Shown here: in pieces, positions 53,825-61,478 of the stretch
Layout: each line of letters opens with the position of its first letter
Numbering within the stretch: the stretch's first letter is position 1
NCBI GenBank assembly: GCA_026395515.1
Contig: JAPLYN010000005.1
Coordinates: forward strand, 299,521-363,520
Length of the DNA stretch: 64,000 nucleotides
Reading direction: 5' to 3'
Source: Candidatus Peregrinibacteria bacterium
GTDB lineage: Bacteria; Patescibacteriota; Gracilibacteria; UBA1369; LOWO2-01-FULL-3
Program-made: the position numbers and the translations under genes
The notes under the pieces: model-generated
Seen by the model: the letters and a program-made list of their open reading frames with translations, nothing else
What the model was told of the DNA's origin: nothing
The model's database searches: none

Positions 53825-53847
53825 CAATTAAGTTTTTAACTTTCTAT

Positions 53848-56085
53848 ATGAAAAAAACAATTCTAGCCGCAAGTATTCTCTCTCTATTTATCACTACAAA
53901 CATCGTATCGGCAAATAGCTTAAAAGAAGTTATTCCTGGCTCTACAGACATGTACCTTGAATTTAACACCACCTCAAAAAATCCTCTTCAAGACTACATC
54001 AGCAAAGAAATGCCAAAGCAATTTGCAAACAGCATATTTTCTGATGAAACAGATCAAACTCAAAAAGAAAAGGTGATCAAAGCTTTCGGAGACATTCTTT
54101 CCAATACCACTCTTTCATTTGGAATGAACTACCCTGAAGATTTTTCTGCTGGATTAAAAGTTACAGATACTCAATTCCAAAATTTTATTGATGCACTTGG
54201 CTCAAAAGCCACAGTTGAATCTGAAAATCCAAAGATCTATTTAACAAGAGAGGACTTTTTCTTCACAAAATCAGGAGATCTATTATTAGCCGCTCCTACA
54301 AAGGAAAAATTACTTTCAATCTTAAATAACACCGGAGACATTTTGACATCAGATACAAATTTCAAAGATGTCAGCAGCGACTTCAGCGCAGAAGATGCCA
54401 TCACAATTTTTATTTCAAATTCATTCGTCAAAAATATTTTCAAAAATAGCACAAAAGCTGAAGAAATGGCCACTGCCATTACAGATTCATTCAAAGCTTT
54501 TGGACTCACAATCAGAAAAACAAGCACTGGAATTAACTCAAAAATAATCACAGTTTTCGATTCCGCAAAGGCTAAAGAACTTGGATTGAATACAACAGCA
54601 AACAATTTCACTCCGCTCTTATACAAAGTCATGCCAAGTGAAAATCCAATTTTTTACACTGAAGCTTCAAATCTAAAAAACTCTCTTGATACAGCCATAA
54701 ATTTGATAGAAAAAACTGGAAAAGTACCAGCATCAGAATTAAAGATTCCAACAGAAATAGACACATATCTTTCAATTCTAGAAAATGAAATTGCAGTTTA
54801 TATTCAAAAAGACACTCAAATTCTTCCTGCGGTTACAATTATATTAAACACTTCAGCTCATAAAGATATTGCAGCAGACATCGTAACAAAACTAACTTCT
54901 GCATTAGAAGAAGAATTCAAAAACAACAATACTGAATATCAACAATCAGTAAGTAAAGGATTAACTACTTACACTTTTGATCTAAACAAGCTAGACAAAG
55001 AAGGCCAAATTCCAGATGGAATGAATAAAATCAGCATCACAATTGGAATAACTCCTGAGAATTATCTCATCCTTTCTTCTTACTCAAAAATTGCTTCAAA
55101 ATACGGAGAAGGTCTCACAAAAAATTCCGATTTCAAAACTGCCTTCTCAAACCTAAATCAAACAGTTGCCGGAATTACCTATGGAAACATCGAAAATCTT
55201 GCTTCATGGTATGACCAAGTTCTTAACACTGTAGAACAAGTAAGCACTAACGATTTTACAAAAAAACAAATCACAGAAACACGTGATTTACTCAAGCAAG
55301 CAAAGAAACCATGGCACGACTTCGCAATCACAAAGAAAAATACAGAAACAAAGAGTACTACAGAAATTAATCTAAATTTTGATATCAACCAACTCAACCT
55401 ATCTTATTTCAAAACTTTCTACGACTTTTCAAAAGCAAATAAGTTAACTTTCAAAAGTTTCACAAACTCACGCCAAACTTTCAATGATACACCTGCTGAC
55501 GGCTGGTATTACAGCGACGTCAAAGAACTAAGCGCTCGTGGAGTCATTAATGGCTACGGAGACAATAGCTTTAAACCAAATAATCAAATCACACGTGCAG
55601 AGTTTTTAACTATGGTGTTACGTGCATTTGAAGGAAACAATTTCGATTACAATTACGGAGAATCTACTTCTAAATTTAAAGATGTCAAAGATAGCGACTG
55701 GTTTGCAAATGCTGTAACACAAGGAACAAATGATGGTCTAGTTAGCGGTTACAGCGACAACAGCTTCCATCCAAACAGCCCAATAACTAGAGCAGAAGCC
55801 ACAGCCCTTCTACATAAAATGATCAAGTTCAAATACGGTGAACAAGTTAAACTTCCAGTGAGAGCTTTCGCTGATCCATTCACAGACGTTAAACCAAATG
55901 ACTGGTACTATGAAGATGTTCAAAGAATTTACGGATACTCCATTATTGACGGAGACAGCAATGGCACTTCCTTCTCACCAAATCGCAATTTAAACCGCGC
56001 TGAAGCTTCAAAAATTATCAACAAAGCCTTAAAAGGAATAGATGAAGTTTCTAAAGGAGGAAATAGTTTTCCAGAGATGCAATAA
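53848..56085 (+). CDS. Exported protein with DUF3352-like region and three SLH domains
   Basis: A 745-aa protein with a signal peptide (MKKTILAASILSLFITTNIVSA). Residues about 28-480 resemble DUF3352-type lipoprotein-like domains (EVIPGSTDMYLEFNTTS...). Three S-layer homology domains follow at about 552-605, 610-660 and 680-732, with GWYYSDVKELSARGVINGYG, DWFANAVTQGTNDGLVSGY, FHPNSPITRAEAT and DWYYEDVQRI. SLH domains hold proteins to pyruvylated wall polymers in other bacteria, so this protein is probably held at the cell surface. The ligand here is unknown. The WecA-like, ligase-like, manC and glmS genes could supply such a polymer. Confidence 0.88.
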   Translation: MKKTILAASILSLFITTNIVSANSLKEVIPGSTDMYLEFNTTSKNPLQDYISKEMPKQFANSIFSDETDQTQKEKVIKAFGDILSNTTLSFGMNYPEDFSAGLKVTDTQFQNFIDALGSKATVESENPKIYLTREDFFFTKSGDLLLAAPTKEKLLSILNNTGDILTSDTNFKDVSSDFSAEDAITIFISNSFVKNIFKNSTKAEEMATAITDSFKAFGLTIRKTSTGINSKIITVFDSAKAKELGLNTTANNFTPLLYKVMPSENPIFYTEASNLKNSLDTAINLIEKTGKVPASELKIPTEIDTYLSILENEIAVYIQKDTQILPAVTIILNTSAHKDIAADIVTKLTSALEEEFKNNNTEYQQSVSKGLTTYTFDLNKLDKEGQIPDGMNKISITIGITPENYLILSSYSKIASKYGEGLTKNSDFKTAFSNLNQTVAGITYGNIENLASWYDQVLNTVEQVSTNDFTKKQITETRDLLKQAKKPWHDFAITKKNTETKSTTEINLNFDINQLNLSYFKTFYDFSKANKLTFKSFTNSRQTFNDTPADGWYYSDVKELSARGVINGYGDNSFKPNNQITRAEFLTMVLRAFEGNNFDYNYGESTSKFKDVKDSDWFANAVTQGTNDGLVSGYSDNSFHPNSPITRAEATALLHKMIKFKYGEQVKLPVRAFADPFTDVKPNDWYYEDVQRIYGYSIIDGDSNGTSFSPNRNLNRAEASKIINKALKGIDEVSKGGNSFPEMQ

Positions 56086-56103
56086 AGAATAGCCTTTAAG
56101 CTG

Positions 56104-56132
56104 TTGAAATTTCCGACGACTTGAGTTAAAAT
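56104..56132 (+). promoter_or_regulatory. Promoter of the TrmB-like regulator gene
   Basis: -35 TTGAAA (56104..56109), 17-base spacer, -10 TAAAAT (56127..56132). ATG at 56155. Confidence 0.65.
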
Positions 56133-56154
56133 ATCCACAAATAACAGATACAAA

Positions 56155-56997
56155 ATGGAAAATCAACTCATCGCTATTCTCACAAATTTAGGACTTACAG
56201 ACAAGGAAGCCAAGGTATATCTTTCCTGTACCGAAATTGGCACTGGAGTCGTGTCAGATATTGCTCACAAAGCTGGTATTAATCGTGTCACAACTTATGA
56301 CATCCTCGAAAAACTTTCACAAAGAGGAATGGTAAGCTTTTACACTAAGAAAAAAATTAAATATTTCAGCAGCATTGCTCCGGAAAATCTTTTAGAGGAA
56401 TTCGAAAAACGCACTAATGACCTTCGCAGCTCCCTACCAAAATTTAAAACTCTTACTGGTGAAATTAATCATCCACGTATCAGATATTTTGAAGGACTTG
56501 AAGGTATCAAAGCCATTTATGCCGATACTCTTAGTAGCAAGAGCGAAATTCTAAACTATTCAAACTCTCACGAAATCCGCAAACAGTGGCCGACATACGA
56601 TCAAGATTACGTAGAAAAAAGAGCTGAAAAACAAATCTACCTTCGTGGTATTTCACCAAAGGACAAAGCCGGAGAAACAGTGCAATCACAAGATAAAGAA
56701 TTCTTCCGTGAAATGCGCCTCATCCCATCTGACCAATTTGATTTCACAAATGAGATCAATATTTACGACGACAAAGTGGCAATTATATCTTTCAAAGATG
56801 AGCTTATCGGTATGATTATCGAAAGCATAGAAATCGCCAATAGCCAACGCGCCATCTTCAACATGTGCTGGCAATTCGCCAATATAGTCTATCCATTAAA
56901 TGTAAAAAATAAATTAATGGAGCCACTGAAAACACCAGAGGCAAAAGGAAGATTAATAGCAGAAGGAAGCGCTGAAGACAATTTATCATTATTCTAA
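56155..56997 (+). CDS. TrmB-family transcriptional regulator
   Basis: A 280-aa protein. The N-terminal winged helix-turn-helix (about 8-75, [20 protein letters not shown]...[21 protein letters not shown]) is typical of TrmB-like regulators. A coiled dimer helix and a PLDc-like effector domain follow, opening with [20 protein letters not shown]. Members sense sugars in archaea, but the ligand and targets here cannot be told. A DUF2164-like gene follows after seven bases and is probably co-transcribed. Confidence 0.85.
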   Translation: MENQLIAILTNLGLTDKEAKVYLSCTEIGTGVVSDIAHKAGINRVTTYDILEKLSQRGMVSFYTKKKIKYFSSIAPENLLEEFEKRTNDLRSSLPKFKTLTGEINHPRIRYFEGLEGIKAIYADTLSSKSEILNYSNSHEIRKQWPTYDQDYVEKRAEKQIYLRGISPKDKAGETVQSQDKEFFREMRLIPSDQFDFTNEINIYDDKVAIISFKDELIGMIIESIEIANSQRAIFNMCWQFANIVYPLNVKNKLMEPLKTPEAKGRLIAEGSAEDNLSLF

Positions 56998-57004
56998 AAT
57001 TTTC

Positions 57005-57259
57005 ATGTCCATCATCAAACGCAAATGGGATTTCCTCAGAAAAGACCGCAGAGCAGCTCTAATTAAAGCAGTAATCACCTATTTCAAAGAAGAAAAAGAA
57101 AAAGAAATTGGCATGATTGAAGCCGAAGAAATTCTAGATTTTTTCTTAGAGACATTAACTCCAGACATCTACAATAAAGCCATCGATGATGCAAAAAACA
57201 CGGTAAAACAAAATTACGAGAACATGGAAATAGATCTCGATTTACTATTAAACAAATAG
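57005..57259 (+). CDS. DUF2164-like small protein
   Basis: An 84-aa protein matching the DUF2164 pattern: KWDFLRKDRRAALIKAVITYF, EIGMIEAEEILDFFLE and PDIYNKAIDDAKNTV. The biochemical function of the family is not known. It is mostly helical and charged, without signal or membrane segment. Co-transcribed with the TrmB-like gene. Its stop (TAG) is two bases from the stop of the convergent gatA. Confidence 0.8.
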   Translation: MSIIKRKWDFLRKDRRAALIKAVITYFKEEKEKEIGMIEAEEILDFFLETLTPDIYNKAIDDAKNTVKQNYENMEIDLDLLLNK

Positions 57260-57261
57260 TT

Positions 57262-58698
57262 CTAGTTCCTCTCCAAGAAATCACTCACCTGAAGACATCT
57301 TCCTTCCTCAAATTGCGGAGCAATAATTTGTAATCCAATTGGCAATCCAGCCTTATCTTTTCCTGCAGGCACAGCCAAAGCCGGCACACCAGCAGCATTC
57401 ACTGGAATAGTCAGAGCATCAGCCATATACATCGCCAAAGGATCATCCATAAATTCCCCAATTTTAAACGGAGGAATAGGAGAAACTGGCGCAATCATCA
57501 CATCAACTTTTTTGAAAGCATCCGCAAACTCATTGATAATCACCGTACGAACTTTCTGAGCTTTCTTATAATAAGCATCATAATAACCCGCAGAAAGCAC
57601 ATAAGTTCCAATCATAATTCTACGCTTAATTTCATCACCAAATCCTTCACCTCTAGCCTCACAATAAAAATCCATTAAATCTTTTGGATCACTAGCCGGT
57701 TTCTTACCATATCTAATTCCATCAAATCTTTCCAAATTAGCAGATAGCTCCGCTGGAATACTGACGTAATAAACAGCTACAGCGTATTTAGTTGAAGGCA
57801 AATCTACTTCCATCACTTCAGCACCAGCCTTTTCCAAAATCGCCACCTTAGCCATCACCGCCTCTTTAATTTCTTTCTGCACTCCTTCACCAAAATATTG
57901 TTTAGGTAAACCAATTTTCATTCCTTTCACATCCTTACCTAAAAACCCATTATAATCTGGAACTTTCACGTCTGGTGTCGTCAAATCACGACGATCCTTA
58001 CCAGCAATCGCCTGCAAGACAGTCGCCACATCTTCAGTGCTCTTTGCAAAATGACCAATAGTATCCCAAGAAGAAGCCATGGCATTCACGCCAGAACGAC
58101 TCACACGACCATAAGTCACCTTCATGCCATAGTTACCACAAAAAGAAGCAGGAAGACGAATAGAACCTCCTGTATCAGTTCCCAAAGTGTACATACACAT
58201 ATTCGCAGTCACAGCCGCCGCACTTCCACCAGAAGAACCTCCAGCCACACGACTCAAATCAAAAGGATTTTTTGTAGGACCAAAACAAGAATGCTCACTA
58301 GATCCACCACAAGCAAATTCATCCAAATTAGTTTTTCCAATCATCACCATATCTTGTGCTTTCAATCTCTCAATTACAGTCGCATCATAAGGTGGCACAA
58401 AATCCTTCAAAATCGGAGAACAGCAGGTCGTCCTCACGCCCTTAGTACAGATCAAATCTTTCACTCCACAAGGAATTCCGGCCAAAGCTGAAATCTTTTC
58501 CCCAGCTGCGATTTTCTTATCCACAGCTTCAGCAGTCTCCATGGCACCTTTTGCATCCACCGTCACAAAAGCATTGAGCTCGCCATTCTTCGCCTCAATC
58601 GCCGCCAAACAATCCTTCAACAAATCTACAGAAGAAAATTTCTTTTCCTTGAGACCTTTTGAGGCTGCACTAATTGTTAATTCATTTAATTTTCCCAT
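57262..58698 (-). CDS. gatA: Aspartyl/glutamyl-tRNA amidotransferase subunit A
   Basis: Amidase subunit of GatCAB, which releases ammonia from glutamine to convert Glu-tRNA-Gln (or Asp-tRNA-Asn) to the amide form. The 478-aa protein has the amidase triad: Lys in GIPCGVKDLICTKG, the first Ser in GGSSGGSAAA and the catalytic Ser in DTGGSIRLPAS. It is co-transcribed with gatC five bases upstream. GatB is not in the window. Since AsnRS is present at 11776, Gln-tRNA formation is the likelier need. Confidence 0.96.
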   Translation of the reverse strand: MGKLNELTISAASKGLKEKKFSSVDLLKDCLAAIEAKNGELNAFVTVDAKGAMETAEAVDKKIAAGEKISALAGIPCGVKDLICTKGVRTTCCSPILKDFVPPYDATVIERLKAQDMVMIGKTNLDEFACGGSSEHSCFGPTKNPFDLSRVAGGSSGGSAAAVTANMCMYTLGTDTGGSIRLPASFCGNYGMKVTYGRVSRSGVNAMASSWDTIGHFAKSTEDVATVLQAIAGKDRRDLTTPDVKVPDYNGFLGKDVKGMKIGLPKQYFGEGVQKEIKEAVMAKVAILEKAGAEVMEVDLPSTKYAVAVYYVSIPAELSANLERFDGIRYGKKPASDPKDLMDFYCEARGEGFGDEIKRRIMIGTYVLSAGYYDAYYKKAQKVRTVIINEFADAFKKVDVMIAPVSPIPPFKIGEFMDDPLAMYMADALTIPVNAAGVPALAVPAGKDKAGLPIGLQIIAPQFEEGRCLQVSDFLERN

Positions 58699-58703
58699 TT
58701 CAA

Positions 58704-58994
58704 TTATTTTACAACTCTAAGAACTCTCACTTGTCCGCCATCCACAGGCAATTCACTACACTTCAAAAGCTCAGACTTTGTACTCTGACCCTGTATCACT
58801 TCGTCCTTATCCATCACATTGGTAAGACCAGTCACCTGGTTTGTCCCAACCACATCCTTCGTATCCACTTCAGCTAAAATATCAATATACTCAAGCACAC
58901 TAGAAAGCTGCTTACCGAATTTCTTCACTTCCTGATCAGTAAGTTTGATTCTAGCTAACTTCGCTACATGTTTTACCTGGTCGTCGTTTAACAT
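58704..58994 (-). CDS. gatC: Aspartyl/glutamyl-tRNA amidotransferase subunit C
   Basis: Small GatCAB subunit that ties A to B, 96 aa. DDQVKHVAKLARIKLTDQEV, FGKQLSSVLEYIDILAEVDT and the final block KCSELPVDGGQVRVLRVVK fit the family. The start is the ATG at 58994. A longer open frame continues upstream to 59111 but adds 39 residues foreign to GatC. A TATATT box ends exactly six bases before this ATG. Confidence 0.92.
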   Translation of the reverse strand: MLNDDQVKHVAKLARIKLTDQEVKKFGKQLSSVLEYIDILAEVDTKDVVGTNQVTGLTNVMDKDEVIQGQSTKSELLKCSELPVDGGQVRVLRVVK

Positions 58995-59000
58995 ACGAGA

Positions 59001-59006
59001 AATATA
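59001..59006 (-). promoter_or_regulatory. -10 element of gatC, leaderless geometry
   Basis: Minus strand TATATT (59006..59001) is followed by six bases and the ATG at 58994. Confidence 0.6.
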
Positions 59007-59082
59007 TAGAACAAAATCAGATCTGGCAACTACCAAAGCTAAGGCAACGTACCGTGTGGTGTACACGGCCAAACAAATAGCA

Positions 59083-59088
59083 TATAAT
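59083..59088 (+). promoter_or_regulatory. -10 element of the 59100 gene
   Basis: TATAAT eleven bases before the ATG at 59100. The TTG at 59088 that could be read as a start overlaps it. Confidence 0.55.
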
Positions 59089-59099
59089 TGTTGCGCCTT

Positions 59100-59420
59100 A
59101 TGAACACTCATTCCTCAACAATCACCAATATAAAGAAGGTTGCCCTGGTATTCTTCATTGTTACCGGTGTACTTCATCTCGGTTCAAGTATGTTTTTGGC
59201 TAACAACCTTTTTGTAAAAGCAGCATTTATCACCAATAAGACCATGGACATTCCATTCGCCATTACTGGTCTGATTTATGCTTTATCTTCACTCCGTTTA
59301 AACCTCACAAACCCTGAGCACGATCACAAAACACTTGATATTATCCTGATCTGTGCGATTATATTAGTCCTGCTCGGTCTTATAGGTGTAAATCTATTCT
59401 TACCTGACCTTCAGGCCTAA
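59100..59420 (+). CDS. Small three-helix membrane protein, unknown
   Basis: A 106-aa protein with three predicted membrane segments (about 11-32, 49-63, 80-101). No family is recognised. The start is the ATG at 59100 because the upstream TTG lies in the -10 box. It is coupled to the RibL-like gene, which begins two bases after its stop, so they share a message, but a link to flavin metabolism is only positional. Confidence 0.65.
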   Translation: MNTHSSTITNIKKVALVFFIVTGVLHLGSSMFLANNLFVKAAFITNKTMDIPFAITGLIYALSSLRLNLTNPEHDHKTLDIILICAIILVLLGLIGVNLFLPDLQA

Positions 59421-59422
59421 TT

Positions 59423-59875
59423 ATGAACCAGGAGAAAAAAACTAGAGTCATGGTTTTTGGCACCTTTGACTACTTACATGCTGGCCACGAAAATCTTTTT
59501 ATTCAAGCCCGTGAGCTTGGAGATGAGATTGTAGCTATTATTGCTCGTGATAAAACTGTAAGAAACATTAAAGGAGAAACTCCAGATCACAATGAAAAAG
59601 AAAGATTAGCAAATTTAAAGAATACAGGTTGGGCAGAAATGGTTTTCTTAGGAAATCCTAAAGATAAAACTAAAGTTATCAAGGAATACCGCCCAGATAT
59701 TATTGCTTTGGGCTATGACCAATTTGCCTTCACTTACAGATTAGAAAAATTTCTTATGGATATAAAACTCGACGCAAAAATCGTCAGATTGAAACCATAC
59801 AGACCAGACATGTACAAATCTTCAATTATCAAAAAACAGAAGTTAGAATCAGCAGAAAATCAACCAGCAGCCTAA
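59423..59875 (+). CDS. TagD/RibL-like nucleotidyltransferase, candidate FAD synthase
   Basis: A 150-aa single-domain nucleotidyltransferase with the HxGH motif (GTFDYLHAGHENLF). The segments IARDKTVRNIKGETP, NEKERLANLKN, PDIIALGYDQF and a final KSSIIKK follow. This pattern is closer to archaeal FAD synthetase RibL than to glycerol-3-phosphate cytidylyltransferase, in my reading. The window's riboflavin kinase (38753) lacks the adenylyltransferase domain, so this enzyme could turn FMN plus ATP into FAD. The alternative is a CDP-glycerol or other CDP-alcohol enzyme. Substrate is inferred. Confidence 0.75.
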   Translation: MNQEKKTRVMVFGTFDYLHAGHENLFIQARELGDEIVAIIARDKTVRNIKGETPDHNEKERLANLKNTGWAEMVFLGNPKDKTKVIKEYRPDIIALGYDQFAFTYRLEKFLMDIKLDAKIVRLKPYRPDMYKSSIIKKQKLESAENQPAA

Positions 59876-59905
59876 ATAGATCTTTCAACCAGATTCAGCT
59901 TGTTA

Positions 59906-59911
59906 TATAAT
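59906..59911 (+). promoter_or_regulatory. -10 element of the ftsX-recO pair
   Basis: TATAAT with a TTTCAA-like -35 (59883..59888) at 17 bases. The ATG is at 59935. Confidence 0.5.
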
Positions 59912-59934
59912 CCTGACAAAGCTCACCCTTTCCT

Positions 59935-60870
59935 ATGCAAAATAAATCCTCGTTTTTTTCTCTTTTTGAAAAAAGTCTTAAATTAAGCCTTAGCAATATT
60001 TGGCGTAATAAAGTGCTTTCCTTAGCCACAGTTTTTGTAACTGGAACTATTCTTTTCATTTTCAATATCATTCTATCGATAAATTTTATCACCCAGAGCG
60101 CACTTACAGACCTCAATAAAAAAGTAGACATCACAGTTTATCTCAAAGAAACAACTACCGAAGAACAAGCTCAATTAATTACCAAAGACCTCGAAGGCAT
60201 CAAGGAAATTGCCGGAGTGAACTACACTTCAAAAGCTCAAGCACTAGAGCAAATCAAAACTACTCATCCTGACCTCACTCTTTCTTTTGAAAAATACAAT
60301 CTCGGAAATCCACTTCCGGCCAGCCTAAACATCATCACTGTAAATCCTAAGTATCATCAAGCCGTAGCCGATTTTCTCGCTCAGGATAAATACCAAGTTT
60401 ATCTTTCCAATGTAATCACTAATAATTCTAGCGACAACAACATCATCACTAGCGTTTCAAAAAACCTCATTAAGCTCAGCGATTTCACTCATCAAGTAAT
60501 TTTCTGGCTCATTATTACCTTCGTACTTGGAGGTGCACTCATCATCCTTAATGCTCTACAAATTACTATCTTCACTAGAAAAAATGAGATCAGCGTAATG
60601 AAATTAGTTGGAGCATCTCATTGGTTTATTCGTTCCCCATTTATTATTGAAAGCATTATATACGGAATATCATCAGTACTTTTGAGCTTTATCATGTTCT
60701 TCAGCTTAACTGGAAAAATTCAAATTGAAGAAACATCTTTCTGGAGTTATTACACAAGTATTAACTTTATTCTTGTCTTCCTATTGGAACTCCTAGGTAC
60801 AATTTTGCTCTGTATTTTCAGCTCAAGCATTGCTATTCACGAATATCTGAAACAAGATCTTCAAGATTAA
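59935..60870 (+). CDS. ftsX: Cell division protein FtsX
   Basis: Integral membrane partner of the FtsE ATPase that activates peptidoglycan hydrolases at the septum. The 311-aa protein has a cytoplasmic start ending in SLSNIWRNKVLSLATV, then TM1. The extracellular domain (about 60-165) has VDITVYLKETTTEEQAQ and NPLPASLNI. The TM2-4 block includes FTRKNEISVMKLVGASHWFIRSPFIIE. ftsE is not adjacent. recO starts two bases after its stop. Confidence 0.94.
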   Translation: MQNKSSFFSLFEKSLKLSLSNIWRNKVLSLATVFVTGTILFIFNIILSINFITQSALTDLNKKVDITVYLKETTTEEQAQLITKDLEGIKEIAGVNYTSKAQALEQIKTTHPDLTLSFEKYNLGNPLPASLNIITVNPKYHQAVADFLAQDKYQVYLSNVITNNSSDNNIITSVSKNLIKLSDFTHQVIFWLIITFVLGGALIILNALQITIFTRKNEISVMKLVGASHWFIRSPFIIESIIYGISSVLLSFIMFFSLTGKIQIEETSFWSYYTSINFILVFLLELLGTILLCIFSSSIAIHEYLKQDLQD

Positions 60871-60872
60871 AA

Positions 60873-61478
60873 ATGAAAAGTACTAGCGTCAATTGTGTCA
60901 TTCTCGGCCATCGTGATTTCACTGAAAATGACAAACTAATTTTTCTATACACAGAAGAATTTGGGAAAATTAAAGTCATTGCAAAAGGAGGTCGTAAGAT
61001 TACCAGCAAGTTTACCGGACACGTGGAAACTCTGAATTTTGCCATGGCTGAAATTTACTTTGGACCAAAAAATATTATTCTCAAAGAAATAATTACTATA
61101 AAAAATTTCAAAAAAATACGCGATAATTTGGAAAGACTTTCAGCCGCTATTCAAATTGCCGAAATTACCAATCACCTACTTTATGAAGGTCAAAAATTAG
61201 ACAATTTAATGGGTCTACTTACAGATACTCTACAACAGCTCAGCACCTCGACAAAACCCGCATTAACAAGCCAAGCATACATGATCAAAATTCTTGATCA
61301 ATCAGGCCTTGTTCCTGACTTCAAAAACATCATCAGCAACCTCGACCAAAAATATTTAAAATTCTTCCACTACCTCCAAACTCAACCACTAAACGCCATA
61401 GATAAAATAAACGTCACCGAAAAAGAAAACGAAACTATAAACCTAGTCATTAAAAAAATTATCAACTACAACTCATAA
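60873..61478 (+). CDS. recO: DNA repair protein RecO
   Basis: Helps load RecA on SSB-covered DNA with RecR. The 201-aa protein has the N-terminal OB-fold (NCVILGHRDFTENDKLIFLYTEEFGKIKVIAKGGRK) and a helical domain. It is at the short end of the family and lacks the C-terminal zinc-finger cysteines seen in many RecO proteins. It is coupled with ftsX. Its last six bases overlap the stop region of the convergent relA-like gene. Confidence 0.88.
   Translation: MKSTSVNCVILGHRDFTENDKLIFLYTEEFGKIKVIAKGGRKITSKFTGHVETLNFAMAEIYFGPKNIILKEIITIKNFKKIRDNLERLSAAIQIAEITNHLLYEGQKLDNLMGLLTDTLQQLSTSTKPALTSQAYMIKILDQSGLVPDFKNIISNLDQKYLKFFHYLQTQPLNAIDKINVTEKENETINLVIKKIINYNS

Noticed and set aside
58051-58491. 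Plus-strand 146-codon frame over gatA
   Set aside because: Antisense shadow of the amidase core, with Ser/Thr/Arg/His bias typical of spurious frames.
58995-59111. 39-residue N-terminal extension of gatC
   Set aside because: Foreign to the GatC family. A -10 box lies just upstream of the internal ATG at 58994.
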